From: a virus
IMG/VR virus record: IMGVR_UViG_3300014050_000128
Location: 1-24,815 of that record
Length of the DNA: 24,815 nt
Strand: one strand, 5' to 3'
A program made the translations under genes and the position numbers. Positions 12,202 through 21,099 of this stretch are shown here, one piece after another (the stretch's first letter is position 1; each line of letters opens with the position of its first letter). Under the pieces are notes generated by a model. It was not told the origin of the DNA, made no database searches, and saw only the letters and a list, made by a program, of their open reading frames with translations.

Positions 12202-12807
12202 TCAACTTCTATTTCCCCATTGAATGTCGGGGTATGCTTCTGAAACAATTTCCTTAGTAATTTTATACTTAGTTTGTAACTTTTTATCCTTCACAAGACA
12301 AAGAATTTCTGCTTCGAGTGGGTGAAGACCTTCGAGAACATTAATAAACATAGTTTCTCTACGAAGAGAACTAAGGGAATCATTTCCACCTTTAATAAAA
12401 TTATAAAATCTTTTGAATTCTTTACGAATTGATGATCTTCCTTGATCCTGTGATCCTAGTGAGTTAGATCCAATTTCTCCCATTTTAGAAACAGCATCTC
12501 CAATTTTTTCAGATAGTGTTCCGCTAAAAGAATTTTGTTCACTTGTACTGGAATAAGGTACATCCCCCGGTGGAAGTAAACTAATTACAGATTCGTCAAA
12601 ATTCCAAATAAACAATGCCTTCAAAGATGCGTGCTCATATTTTTTGAGAATTTCAACCTTTTTAGCATTAGTTCTTTGTTTTGATGCGAGATTCAAAACT
12701 TCAAAAGCAAATGGATTTGCTGGTAAATTTTCATTAACTACTTCAGCAGTTTTTGCTCTAGGAGTTTTAACAATCTTAGTAGTCGATTTTTTTGTAGTTG
12801 TAGTCAT
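12202..12807 (-). CDS. Conserved T4-like cyanophage protein, unknown
   Basis: 201 aa. After a Lys/Thr-rich, disordered N-terminus (1-28) comes the block NPFAFEVLNLASKQRTNAKKVEILKKYEH (about 31-59) and SLKALFIWNFDESVISLLPPGDVPY (about 61-85). A Ser/Gly-rich linker follows, then FKRFYNFIKGGNDSL-SLRRETMFINVLEGLHPLEAEILCLVKDKKL (about 132-177), ending EAYPDIQWGNRS. The sequence is clearly under selection (few low-complexity stretches in the core) and resembles proteins I know from cyanophage genomes without function. There is no enzymatic motif; the RRETMFI-LLEGLHP-EAE pattern suggests a helical, protein-binding role. It is 27 bp from both neighbours. Confidence 0.72.
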   Translation of the reverse strand: MTTTTKKSTTKIVKTPRAKTAEVVNENLPANPFAFEVLNLASKQRTNAKKVEILKKYEHASLKALFIWNFDESVISLLPPGDVPYSSTSEQNSFSGTLSEKIGDAVSKMGEIGSNSLGSQDQGRSSIRKEFKRFYNFIKGGNDSLSSLRRETMFINVLEGLHPLEAEILCLVKDKKLQTKYKITKEIVSEAYPDIQWGNRS

Positions 12808-12834
12808 ATTTTATATGCAAAATACTATTTAAAA

Positions 12835-13074
12835 TTAATCATCTTCAATTTCTTCATCATCATAATCTTCTAAACCATTTTCGAAGCGTACAGAAACAAT
12901 ATCCTGGTCTATGAAATTCCCATCTGTATCAAAAAATTCTGGGTGATATTGATGAGACTGTGCAATTTCTTTATAGTTCATCATGTATTCCCTTGCTATC
13001 CACCCAATCATTAGCCCAACAATAAAAAACAAAACGGTCATCAATGAACCGAAAACTAAACTTGTTGCTAACAT
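12835..13074 (-). CDS. Small membrane-anchored protein with acidic tail
   Basis: 79 aa. One hydrophobic segment at about 5-27 (VFGSLMTVLFFIVGLMIGWIA) serves as an N-terminal membrane anchor, followed by a short REYMMNYKEIA helix and an acidic C-terminus (LEDYDDEEIEDD). The ATG at 13074 has a good Shine-Dalgarno sequence (GGAG, ~9 nt upstream on the mRNA), which is rare in this window. A possible sigma70 promoter (TTTACT, 16 bp, TATAAA) lies in the leader as well as a late box at 13259. It could be a host-takeover or lysis-related membrane protein, but nothing specific is visible. Confidence 0.68.
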   Translation of the reverse strand: MLATSLVFGSLMTVLFFIVGLMIGWIAREYMMNYKEIAQSHQYHPEFFDTDGNFIDQDIVSVRFENGLEDYDDEEIEDD

Positions 13075-13100
13075 CTTTTTTCTCCGGGAAACTATTTGGA

Positions 13101-13120
13101 TTTCTTTATATCTAAAGAAA
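13101..13120. repeat. 8-bp inverted repeat in the 13075-13272 intergenic gap
   Basis: TTTCTTTA (13101-13108) and TAAAGAAA (13113-13120) around TATC. No T run follows, so it is not a terminator. It overlaps a possible -10 box of the membrane-protein gene. The gap also holds an AT-rich stretch with a weak AAACCAA/TTGGTTT pairing before a T run on the minus strand (about 13149-13187), a doubtful terminator for glutaredoxin. Confidence 0.35.
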
Positions 13121-13258
13121 ATTCAAAGTAAATGGTTATTTCTCGCTTAAAAAAACAAACCAATTTTTCAAAAATAATATGATAGGTTTTTGGTTTTTTT
13201 TGTTTACCTCCCGATAAAATCAGATCTAGACCACGATTCATATGCTAATATACAATGT

Positions 13259-13266
13259 TATTTATG
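13259..13266 (-). promoter_or_regulatory. T4-type late promoter for the 13074-11806 group
   Basis: The minus strand reads CATAAATA just past the glutaredoxin stop (13273). It is 184 nt before the membrane-protein ATG, farther than other late boxes in the window, so the leader would be long. Confidence 0.45.
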
Positions 13267-13272
13267 TTTACA

Positions 13273-13509
13273 TCAAACAATATTTTGTTCTTTAAGATAT
13301 TTGATTGTGTCAACACATCCTCCTAATCTCTTATTATCACAAATAACCTGAGGAAAGGTAGATCCATCACCAAATTCCGAATAAAATTCTTCTTTAGTAA
13401 AATCCTCATTAAGAGTATACACCACAAACTTGTTTCCTGTCAACTCAAGAACTTGTTTGACTTTGTAGCAATATGGGCAATCCTCTTTTGAATAAACTGT
13501 AAAATTCAT
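13273..13509 (-). CDS. Glutaredoxin
   Basis: 78 aa; a compact glutaredoxin/thioredoxin-fold disulfide reductase. The active site is CPYC (12-15) in YSKEDCPYCYKVKQVLE; the TFPQVICDNKRLGG block (about 51-64) supplies the cis-Pro (Pro53) and the GG turn that binds glutathione. T4-likes use such proteins (NrdC role) as electron donors to ribonucleotide reductase; no nrd gene lies in this window. It follows the methyltransferase-glycosyltransferase gene by five bases, so it is probably read as the last gene of the glycan cassette. An AGGA lies 9 nt before the ATG. Confidence 0.92.
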   Translation of the reverse strand: MNFTVYSKEDCPYCYKVKQVLELTGNKFVVYTLNEDFTKEEFYSEFGDGSTFPQVICDNKRLGGCVDTIKYLKEQNIV

Positions 13510-13514
13510 GTTAA

Positions 13515-14846
13515 TTAAAATCCTAAATGTTTTTTTCTTACAAAATCTAAATTATATGTTGTATAACCTAATGGAAATGATTCGTTATTAAATGGATATT
13601 TATATGGATTTGTTTTAGTCCAATCATACCCCGGATCTATCCATTCTGGGCCCCATTTATAGTAAATGTACCAGTTTTCATTAAGAATACGACTATGTGC
13701 TAACTTTCCTTGTAATGATGGATCGACTCTCCAAGTTTGAGATCCTGTAGTAGCATAATCCTTTTCTCCATGAAGATAAGGAATATTAGAATGATTTGTT
13801 TTGATATTTGACAATATCAATCTGATATAGTAATCCACATCTTCTACATATGCAGGATAAAGATTTTCATCAAATAAACCACATTCTTGAACTACCCAGT
13901 CATTAATTAAAAATAAATCCCATTGTGCCTGTTCATTACCATAAACCATTCCAATATCAAGATCTTCATTTTTTTGAATAATATCTTTTAAAAGACCTGG
14001 AGAAAACTCAATATCATGATTTGAAATAATCCAATAAGGAGCATTCATATAACATTTAATAATCATGTTCCAAGCACCACTACAACCAATGTTCGCAGGA
14101 AGATGACATACTGTTATTTTCTTGATGTATTCATGCTTAATTTTTGCAAGATTATCAAGTTGTTCGGTTAGTTCTCCCCTACCATTATTATCCAAAATAA
14201 CCAATTCATTCACTGGATAATCCACACTATTAACTAGTCTCTCCATCCAATGAAATCCATTTACAATCGGAACTCCAATTACAGGAATTGGAGCATCCAC
14301 AGTAATTTCAGATTTTTTTATTCCCCAAAAATACAAATCTTTCGATTCATCATTAACCTCAAATTTATAATATTTAAATTGGTTATCAAAATTAATAAAC
14401 TGTCTGAAATCCCTTTCACTCAAATTACGATAGTATTCCCATCCCAAATTTACAGTTAATGGAGAATCTAATGGAGTAGATCTACTTGTACCGTGCTCAA
14501 GTCTTCCTTCGGTAGCACATGTGAAAAATACAAATCCACCTGGTTTACATAGGCGAATCATATTTTCAAATGTTTCTAACCAATATGGATTATGTTCAAA
14601 GCATTCGGCAGAACAAACTACATCATAAGAGTTGTCTGGAGCATCATACTTTTGACCTTCACATACAATATCAACACCATCACCTTCGGCAACATCTAAA
14701 CCAACATATTCGCAATTTTCAAAAAAATCACGAACAGTTCCATTAATGTTTAAACTACCAACTTCAAGAACAGTTTGATTTGAAAAATATTTTGGAGATC
14801 TTCTTTTTATTTTGTCAATAAAATCTCTTTGTTGATTATGTGCCAT
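13515..14846 (-). CDS. Methyltransferase-glycosyltransferase (GT2) fusion
   Basis: 443 aa from ATG 14846; a TTG start at 14858 would add four residues but overlaps the upstream gene. Domain 1 (about 1-180) is a class I SAM methyltransferase: motif I VLEVGSLNINGTVRDFF (about 26-42), acidic VGLDVAEGDGVDIV (about 48-61), and YDVVCSAECFEHNPYWLETFENMIRLCKPGGFVFFT (about 74-109) are intact. Domain 2 (about 186-400) is a GT2-type glycosyltransferase: PVIGVPIVNG, ELVILDNNG, PANIGCSGAWNMII and WIISNHDIEFSPG (DxD equivalent), then GLFDENLYPAYVEDVDYYIRL. One chain thus could add and methylate a sugar. The product joins the surface-glycan cassette and no membrane segment is seen. The sugar specificity cannot be read. 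Confidence 0.87.
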   Translation of the reverse strand: MAHNQQRDFIDKIKRRSPKYFSNQTVLEVGSLNINGTVRDFFENCEYVGLDVAEGDGVDIVCEGQKYDAPDNSYDVVCSAECFEHNPYWLETFENMIRLCKPGGFVFFTCATEGRLEHGTSRSTPLDSPLTVNLGWEYYRNLSERDFRQFINFDNQFKYYKFEVNDESKDLYFWGIKKSEITVDAPIPVIGVPIVNGFHWMERLVNSVDYPVNELVILDNNGRGELTEQLDNLAKIKHEYIKKITVCHLPANIGCSGAWNMIIKCYMNAPYWIISNHDIEFSPGLLKDIIQKNEDLDIGMVYGNEQAQWDLFLINDWVVQECGLFDENLYPAYVEDVDYYIRLILSNIKTNHSNIPYLHGEKDYATTGSQTWRVDPSLQGKLAHSRILNENWYIYYKWGPEWIDPGYDWTKTNPYKYPFNNESFPLGYTTYNLDFVRKKHLGF

Positions 14847-14854
14847 TAGTATTC

Positions 14855-17800
14855 TCAAAATTTTGTTAGATTTTCTTCTACCAATCTTGCATAGTCTGGA
14901 CTCAAATTGTAATTATGTTTGAGATCCAGAAATATAGATTTAGATTCACTATGTTTTCCCCACCAATATCCAGCAACCGATTTAGCAAATAAAAGACCAT
15001 ATTTTCCAGGATATTCAACATCGGTTTTAAGTGGTTCGAGATCAAAATTACATGTTCTCAAACCAGTATCGGCATAGATATAGCAATCTTGCCACCATTG
15101 TCTTTTATCTGAAAAACGACTTAACAAGAAATATGCTTCTGGTCTTTCTGGAAAAAGACACAATGCCTGTTGAAGAATACCTTTTGCAGTACCATCTCGT
15201 GTACCCTCTCTATCATAAGAATTGGAAGCATGTATTAATGCCTCATAAGAAAGAGTGATATCATCCGATCTCTCTGCACATCTCAGAAAATAAGAAAGAG
15301 CTGCAGAATTATGTCCTTGTTTTTCATATTCTAATGCAAGATTAAAATTTAATTGTGCATTTTCAGTATCCAAAGAATATTCATATAGTAAATTCTGCAG
15401 ACTAATTTCTTTAGAATTCATTTCGGGTAAAAGATAATCTTTAACATTTTGAAGTTTAAAGATAATACTTGGAAGATCCTTAATTGAATAAGATTTTAAA
15501 ATTAAATTTGCGTTTCCAGATGGGGAAATTTTTCCTTCACCCGGAATATAGTTTTCCATATAACTATACAATTCATTATAAGAATTAAAATCATTATTCA
15601 AAAAACTCTTCAAATCAGCATTCCAATGGCAGAAAGATTTGAATTTTTCAATATAATTTTGAGAAGTTCCCATCCAACTAAAATGCCATCCCAAATCTTG
15701 TAGAACTTGATCTCCTTGACAAGAATATGCTATTGGATATGAAAGTTGATATTCTGCTCGTATTTTTGTGGCACTAGATGATTCTAAATGCCTTTTCAAA
15801 CACATAAACATGGATTTATTCCATTCATGAATAGTTCCATCTAAATTATATGCCCTCAAATCCGCTCTTGCTTCAAGATGTACCAAAGGAATCTTAAGAA
15901 TACTTTGGGGATTATCTCTTTGAATATTTGAAAGAAATTCTACATTATTTGGATTAATTATTTCATCACAATCACTAATAATAAAAACATCATCGTCATT
16001 AAATTCATCTAAGATATTACCAATAGCATCTCTTTGAATTCTTTCTCTACTTGCAATTTTTAGATTTGGTTCATAAAATAAATCATAATGACTTGGATCT
16101 CCAATACTTTCATCAGACAAATCAAGTTCAATAACTTTAATCTTATTTTCTGGCAATTTAAGATCTTTAATTGTTTTTTTACAAGTAAATTCCTTTGGAA
16201 TACCACTGTGAGTATAATTGGCATCAATGATTACAAAAGTATCTACATAATCCTTTAATAAATTAATTCGAAATTCTAAGAGTTCCTTTTCATTAAAATA
16301 TGGAAAGCAATCTACTACTTTACGTTTTTTTATAAATGGATTCTTTGCCTTTACGATAAATGATTCTGGCATGGTTATTTTTTCACAATTTTTCCACCAA
16401 TTTAAAACTGATTGATGTGCTTTATAATGGTTATTTTTCTGACCATCATTAACATCATCGTCATTTCCAACGAATGTTGATTCAAAATTAATATCTTCTA
16501 CAAAGATAGGATAAGTATAAGTTTTACCTATTGAAGTAAATAAAATATTTTCTATCAAAGGCATTATTTCTTGATTAGGTATTTCTAAATGAAATGAATC
16601 TTGCTGACAATAGGTATCTATGAGTTTTTTAGCATACTCTCTTTTTATAATATATGCAGTTGCAGACCAATCATCCCAGTAACGATCCCTAAGTTTAATT
16701 TCACCAAAGTCACTACGAATAGAAAGCAATTGAACAGATTCCCAATCCTCTGGAAGATTTTGAATCATTTCTTCCCAAGTAAAATTCCAATATTCGACTG
16801 TCTCCAAACTTAAATCATCTTCACAGAAAAATCCATAAGGTTCATCAGTATTATTATACCATGTTTTAATTGCTTTTAGATGAGATACGCAACATCCTTT
16901 TGTGCCATCGTTTAAAGTATGGGCATATTTTCCAGTTATAATATCATCAGATTCTGCAAATTTTTTAGAAAGAAAAGGATTTGGTTTAATACCATATTGT
17001 TCAAATTGTTTTTCTAAATTTTTTTGCCTATCAGTACATTCTTCCAAACTCATATAATAAACTGTAGGAAATCCCTTTAATTTAGAATTGCCAATATCAG
17101 TGGCAAAATAATTTTGCTCATCCATTGGAATTATATTCCAAGAACTTTTTGATTCTACATAATATTCAGTAATTTCACCAATCCATTCCTTATTCTGATT
17201 TATATGTTTTTGTGAAATGGCATATTCTACTTGCCATTCTAGTTCTTGTCCGCTATAGAATTGTGATAAATTATCATTGACCATTTGACGATAAGTCTCA
17301 TCCGATCCAAATCCTTCAAAGTTTTCAGTTCTTTTATTATCTGGATGAGGTAAATGAGTTAAAAGATAATCAAAATCAATTTTTATTTCAGTTAGTCCAA
17401 GTAGATTTAAACGCTGAAATAATTCATCATCTTCATATGCATAACATTTACCCAATATTTCATTATATCCACCAACCTTTAGGAAATTTTCTTTTTTAAT
17501 TAATAAAAATCCTGTCAAATATTTAAAGTATGGACTATATGAATTATAATAAGTATACAATTCTTGATCAGTCAATGTATTTTTATCGACCATAGAAAGT
17601 CCTGTCTCTGGATGAATAAACTCAGGACTTTTATAATTATGACGCCCAGATACAAAAGAGTTGTCGTCAATTTTATACTTATCGAAAAAATTATAATAAG
17701 GATTAAGAATATAATCAGTATCAACTTTTAATAGATATTCATTTTTAGCAATACTTGCGGCTAAATTTAATGGTTGTGGTTGATTAAAATATTTCTTATC

Positions 17801-17977
17801 ATTTACACGAATGACTTTAATTCTTGAATCTAATTTTGTAAGATGATTAATTGGTTCATCCGAGCACCAATCAACAATAATGATTTCATCAATTTCATCA
17901 AATGCCAACCAAGAATTCAATGAAATTCTAAGGGCATTATATCTATTTTTACATGCACAAATTAACGAAATTTTCAT
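14855..17977 (-). CDS. Triple glycosyltransferase (GT2 + GT25 + GT17) with C-terminal TPRs
   Basis: 1040 aa from ATG 17977 (MKISLICACKNRY). The open frame continues 40 codons further up, but this would overlap the fucosyltransferase gene. Domain 1 (about 1-240) is GT2-like: DTD at 86-88, and GGYNE...CYAYEDDELFQRL (about 169-190). Domain 2 (about 304-530) is GT25-like (LPS glycosyltransferase or collagen galactosyltransferase family): VYYMSLEE-TDRQ, GCCVSHLKAIKTW, FFCEDDLS (EDD 386-388) and DDWSATAYIIKREYAKKLI. Domain 3 (about 553-790) resembles GT17 (beta-1,4-N-acetylglucosaminyltransferase): VVDCFPYFNEKELLEFRI, FVIIDANYTHSG, RERIQRDAI, DDVFIISDCDEI, and GWHFSWMG. The C-terminus (about 870-1040) has TPR-like repeats (NFNLALEYEKQGHNSAALSYFLRCAE). 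The three catalytic domains on one chain suggest stepwise assembly of a short glycan. Confidence 0.85.
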   Translation of the reverse strand: MKISLICACKNRYNALRISLNSWLAFDEIDEIIIVDWCSDEPINHLTKLDSRIKVIRVNDKKYFNQPQPLNLAASIAKNEYLLKVDTDYILNPYYNFFDKYKIDDNSFVSGRHNYKSPEFIHPETGLSMVDKNTLTDQELYTYYNSYSPYFKYLTGFLLIKKENFLKVGGYNEILGKCYAYEDDELFQRLNLLGLTEIKIDFDYLLTHLPHPDNKRTENFEGFGSDETYRQMVNDNLSQFYSGQELEWQVEYAISQKHINQNKEWIGEITEYYVESKSSWNIIPMDEQNYFATDIGNSKLKGFPTVYYMSLEECTDRQKNLEKQFEQYGIKPNPFLSKKFAESDDIITGKYAHTLNDGTKGCCVSHLKAIKTWYNNTDEPYGFFCEDDLSLETVEYWNFTWEEMIQNLPEDWESVQLLSIRSDFGEIKLRDRYWDDWSATAYIIKREYAKKLIDTYCQQDSFHLEIPNQEIMPLIENILFTSIGKTYTYPIFVEDINFESTFVGNDDDVNDGQKNNHYKAHQSVLNWWKNCEKITMPESFIVKAKNPFIKKRKVVDCFPYFNEKELLEFRINLLKDYVDTFVIIDANYTHSGIPKEFTCKKTIKDLKLPENKIKVIELDLSDESIGDPSHYDLFYEPNLKIASRERIQRDAIGNILDEFNDDDVFIISDCDEIINPNNVEFLSNIQRDNPQSILKIPLVHLEARADLRAYNLDGTIHEWNKSMFMCLKRHLESSSATKIRAEYQLSYPIAYSCQGDQVLQDLGWHFSWMGTSQNYIEKFKSFCHWNADLKSFLNNDFNSYNELYSYMENYIPGEGKISPSGNANLILKSYSIKDLPSIIFKLQNVKDYLLPEMNSKEISLQNLLYEYSLDTENAQLNFNLALEYEKQGHNSAALSYFLRCAERSDDITLSYEALIHASNSYDREGTRDGTAKGILQQALCLFPERPEAYFLLSRFSDKRQWWQDCYIYADTGLRTCNFDLEPLKTDVEYPGKYGLLFAKSVAGYWWGKHSESKSIFLDLKHNYNLSPDYARLVEENLTKF

Positions 17978-18014
17978 AAGAATTAATAAAGAGCAAAAAT
18001 AATTAAATTTTTTA

Positions 18015-18758
18015 TTATATAGTGATCCAATCTGGAAGGTATAAATCTTGAGTATTCCAATGAGAAAATTCACCACAAAACCATTTTCTGGGAGCAAAGG
18101 TTTTTTGACTTTTTGCTAACCAAGATCCCCACCAACTAAAAGATGAGTTAGCAATAATATGATAATTGCAATGACTCATCAAACACAAATCAATGTAAGA
18201 ATTGTTTGACATTGAAATGGTAAATTTTTTATCAGTAAAATAGTTTTTACACCATTGAATATCATCACTGAATATTATGACAGGTACATCAGGCAATTGT
18301 TGTAATGCATTCTCATAATAATCCATTCCCAATACTACAAAATTACTATTCGTCAAATAATCCGATCTTCTGATATGAAGAGAAATAATTTCATCAGAAT
18401 AAATTTGATCAATATAAATTTTGCAAATATTAGATACTCTATCATGAAAAGTAAAATCTTGCCTAATTTCATTTTCAATATGTTTGAAATATTTTTCAGT
18501 CTGAAAGTATCCAAAAATATCAATATTGTCTGGACAGGTATTAAAAAAATTTTCATCAAATTCAAATTTTTCTGTTGAAAATATTTCACTATTTTTATTT
18601 TGTTTTGTTCTTGGCAATTTGAAGCAATCATATAATGGATTATCTCTTGAGACAGAGTATGAATAATTTTTATGAGATGCTATTCCTCTGAGAGCAGAAT
18701 ATTGGAACATCTGATTTCCCAATCTTCCAAGGTATCCGATATTATTAAAAGAAATCAT
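18015..18758 (-). CDS. Alpha-1,2-fucosyltransferase (GT11)
   Basis: 247 aa. It has the GT11 hallmarks: N-terminal GYLGRLGNQMFQYSALRGIA (8-27), HIRRSDY at 128-134 (the HxRRxD GDP-fucose motif), a middle IIFSDDIQWC block, and NSSFSWWGSWLA (about 203-214). It transfers fucose from GDP-fucose to a galactose-type acceptor. It is cytoplasmic by pattern (no signal or membrane segment) and slightly shorter than bacterial homologues (about 280-300 aa). No Shine-Dalgarno sequence is visible before ATG 18758, and the gap to the upstream methyltransferase gene is 28 bp. Fucose-containing surface glycans are common receptors, so phage-made fucosylation could mask host receptors or decorate the fibre. Confidence 0.92.
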   Translation of the reverse strand: MISFNNIGYLGRLGNQMFQYSALRGIASHKNYSYSVSRDNPLYDCFKLPRTKQNKNSEIFSTEKFEFDENFFNTCPDNIDIFGYFQTEKYFKHIENEIRQDFTFHDRVSNICKIYIDQIYSDEIISLHIRRSDYLTNSNFVVLGMDYYENALQQLPDVPVIIFSDDIQWCKNYFTDKKFTISMSNNSYIDLCLMSHCNYHIIANSSFSWWGSWLAKSQKTFAPRKWFCGEFSHWNTQDLYLPDWITI

Positions 18759-18786
18759 GTTTATAATTCAATTTCAAATCAACCAA

Positions 18787-19467
18787 TTATTTTCTTTTAA
18801 CAAAAATAAAATCTGTTCCAAAATGTGCTTTAGTATTTCCCCAAACTAAATCAAATCCCCTTTCTTGAAGAAATGTATTAACATCCTTAAAAAGACATTG
18901 ACCCTCATACATTGGATTAACTTCCAATTCAGTGTGAATAACTTTTACACTATCAAGTAAATTACCCATACTCTTCAGTGCTTTTAACTCTGCTCCCTGA
19001 AGATCCATCCAAATAGCATCTATGTGATCTATATTATTATTCCTACAATAAGTATCTATTCTAGTGCAAGGTACTTCTATTTCATACTGAACATATTTTT
19101 CTATATTATCATACGCCCCATTCGCCAAATATAAACTTGATGCACCTTGATTTCCATCTTCCCAAGTTGTAATTGTTTTTTCTTTATCCATTGGATAAAA
19201 CTTACAAGATCCATCAAACTCATTAATTGCTTGATTAACAACTGTGATTGATGAAATATTTTTAGTATTGTTTAAACAGACTTGGTAAGAAACTGGATTT
19301 GGTTCAAATGCAACTATTCGTGCTGCCGTATATAATTTGGAAAATTCTACGGATTCCAAACAGTGGCAAGAACCAATATCAAAAATAACCTTTACATCTG
19401 GAATTAATTTAAAATTTTCACCAATAAATCTATTAAAAATACTTATATCTGATGCATGATATTGCAT
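18787..19467 (-). CDS. FkbM-family methyltransferase
   Basis: 226 aa; the FkbM family of SAM-dependent O-methyltransferases, usually acting on sugars. SAM motif I VIFDIGSCHCLESVEF (28-43) and acidic AFEPNP (53-58) are followed by INEFDGSCKFYPMD, the family GASSLY block (about 87-92), and the diagnostic IDAIWMDLQGAELKALKSM (about 148-166), ending in a conserved FD-VWGN----TDFIFVK. It probably methylates the growing glycan. An extended -10 box (TGTTATAAT, 19496-19488) precedes ATG 19467 and may give it a second promoter. Both neighbours are on the same strand and close. Confidence 0.9.
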   Translation of the reverse strand: MQYHASDISIFNRFIGENFKLIPDVKVIFDIGSCHCLESVEFSKLYTAARIVAFEPNPVSYQVCLNNTKNISSITVVNQAINEFDGSCKFYPMDKEKTITTWEDGNQGASSLYLANGAYDNIEKYVQYEIEVPCTRIDTYCRNNNIDHIDAIWMDLQGAELKALKSMGNLLDSVKVIHTELEVNPMYEGQCLFKDVNTFLQERGFDLVWGNTKAHFGTDFIFVKRK

Positions 19468-19487
19468 ATTATTCTCTTAATTTATCA

Positions 19488-19517
19488 ATTATAACATATT
19501 TAACTAAATTTTCACAA
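19488..19517 (-). promoter_or_regulatory. Possible extended -10 promoter before the FkbM gene
   Basis: TGTTATAAT (19496-19488) with a weak -35 TTGTGA (19517-19512), spacer 18. The -10 box is shared with the gp32 and propeller-gene promoters, apart from one base in the latter. It overlaps the 3' end of the upstream gene. Confidence 0.5.
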
Positions 19518-20333
19518 TAAATTTTTTGTATTTTTAGAGTGTATATGTAAATTTACTATTGGATATTCTTTACCTTCAAACAAAACATAGGGTTTTTTAT
19601 CTTTCATGATTGGAATTATTTTCTCACTTTGAATTTCTCTACCGATAATATGAGTATGGTGTGCAAATCCTGGGGGATGACCTTGATGAGTTCCTCCAAA
19701 ATATTGCCCATAGGAAGAAGGATCAAATATAATTCCAGTTTCATTTGGTAAAATATTTAATAAGTTAATTAAATCTGGTCTTCTTACCATTATACTATAC
19801 AAAAGCCTCATCTCATTAGGCATATCTGATCCATATTCATATTGCTTTTGCTTATCAAAAACAATCTCATGTAATATCTCACAAATCTCATCTATTTTTT
19901 CAATTGAAGAAAATCTAGAAAAACCAAAAACAACTTCAGTTTCATTATGATATGTAATTGATAATCCCTCAGGGTTATCAATTAGATTCGAAAATAGTTT
20001 CGATGATTGAAACATCAAAACATCTGAATCAAAATGATAGCAACTTTCTAATCCAAGATGCCTAATTGCATCTCTAACAAGAAATACTCTAAAAATTGAT
20101 GTTCGCCAAAGAGGATTTGGATCATCAGAAAATAAATCCATGTTAAGAACTCTTTTTGTTTGATCAGATGAAATATCACTAACCTGCAATATTTCAATTC
20201 CATTCATTTCAAATTTTTGATCTGTTATTAAAATAATTCTGGAATCTGGATCTACATTATTAATTGATTCTATAGAATCTAAAAGATGTGAAGGTGGCAT
20301 TTCACCTATATGACAATGAACATAAGTAATCAT
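19512..20333 (-). CDS. GT-A type glycosyltransferase (DxD protein)
   Basis: 273 aa, a GT-A-like glycosyltransferase of unassigned family. The nucleotide-sugar fold is suggested by MITYVHCHIGEMPPSHLLDSI (1-21) and IILITDQKFE (about 33-42), a WRTSIFRVFLVRDAI segment (about 76-90), and the metal-binding DSD at 102-104 (HFDSDVLMF). Downstream it has IIFDPSSYGQYFGGTHQGHPPGFAHHTHIIG (about 200-230), rich in His and Gly, which recurs in phage and bacterial transferases of this kind. The start overlaps the stop of the gene upstream by 4 bp (ATGA). Probable sugar transfer to the cassette's product; donor and acceptor unknown. Confidence 0.72.
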   Translation of the reverse strand: MITYVHCHIGEMPPSHLLDSIESINNVDPDSRIILITDQKFEMNGIEILQVSDISSDQTKRVLNMDLFSDDPNPLWRTSIFRVFLVRDAIRHLGLESCYHFDSDVLMFQSSKLFSNLIDNPEGLSITYHNETEVVFGFSRFSSIEKIDEICEILHEIVFDKQKQYEYGSDMPNEMRLLYSIMVRRPDLINLLNILPNETGIIFDPSSYGQYFGGTHQGHPPGFAHHTHIIGREIQSEKIIPIMKDKKPYVLFEGKEYPIVNLHIHSKNTKNLL

Positions 20334-21085
20334 TTTATATTTCTCCTATAAGCATGGCAGGACACAAAATCATAATCAATTTTAAAATTATCTAGATCAA
20401 AATTAGATGGAATAAAATCTATATCTTTCCAAATTAGTTGTCTTTGATTACACATCTCTGGATATTTTATTAACATATAGTTAGCATACAAATCCCATTC
20501 ACTGAAGCAAGATGCTTCATTGTAATCAACTATATCTAAAATACAATCTGCGAATGATTTACCGTCAAATCTATTCTCAATATATTCAAGTAATTGATTT
20601 ATTTTTTTCTTATTAAAAATCATATGATGAGAAATGCAAGAAAATCCAATAGTATCTTCAACATCCAACAATAATTTAGTTGGTGGTAGATATGGAGTAT
20701 GATATTCTTCTGCTATACAATAATAAAATTTTTTTTCATCAAAAGAAATGTCCTTAAGAAATATAGTATCAGAATCCACAAGAACAAAAGATTCTGATAG
20801 ATTATGAATTACTTTTACAGAAAATAATTTAAGAAATTGTTGATACAACCAGTTTGATCTATAAGAAAGGTTTGGATTTTTATTTTCCCATATTGTGTGA
20901 ATCTTTTCTTTAGTTATGTATTTGGAATAATTTTCTTCAGGAATATGAGTAGTACCAAATATTTTTGGATCTTTTTCAGAAATAACAAATATTTTATCAC
21001 ATACTGCAATATTATTTCTTATTCCATCAACAGATAATTGAAGAGAACAAAAATCTTTTGGATGGCAGGGAATAACAAAATCCAT
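20330..21085 (-). CDS. DUF6492-like glycosyltransferase
   Basis: 251 aa from ATG 21085, MDFVIPCHPKD. An in-frame GTG at 21103 overlaps the upstream stop and would add six residues, so the start is not certain. The 'DFVIP-HPKD' opening, the FVLVDSDTIFLK metal motif (DSD at about 104-106), the SNWLYQQFLKL helix and the H-M-F-K pattern (CISHHMIFNK) fit the DUF6492 group of putative glycosyltransferases seen in phages and in bacterial surface-glycan clusters. A C-terminal HAYRRNIK tail is short. The stop overlaps the next gene by 4 bp, so it is part of the same transcript. Sugar unknown. Confidence 0.68.
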   Translation of the reverse strand: MDFVIPCHPKDFCSLQLSVDGIRNNIAVCDKIFVISEKDPKIFGTTHIPEENYSKYITKEKIHTIWENKNPNLSYRSNWLYQQFLKLFSVKVIHNLSESFVLVDSDTIFLKDISFDEKKFYYCIAEEYHTPYLPPTKLLLDVEDTIGFSCISHHMIFNKKKINQLLEYIENRFDGKSFADCILDIVDYNEASCFSEWDLYANYMLIKYPEMCNQRQLIWKDIDFIPSNFDLDNFKIDYDFVSCHAYRRNIK

Positions 21086-21099
21086 ATTTTTAAATATAA

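Noticed and set aside
12644-12832. Plus-strand frame with a hydrophobic C-terminus
   Set aside because: Shadow of the 201-aa gene's Lys/Thr-rich start; no ribosome site or context.
13597-13604. TATAAATA on the minus strand, 87 nt before glutaredoxin
   Set aside because: It is inside the coding region (Tyr-Lys-Tyr codons) of the upstream gene in an AT-rich genome; a chance match is likely.
17978-18097. 40-codon N-terminal extension of the large glycosyltransferase
   Set aside because: It overlaps the end of the GT11 gene and has no homology to the start of a GT2 domain; MKISLICACKNRY is a normal GT2 start.
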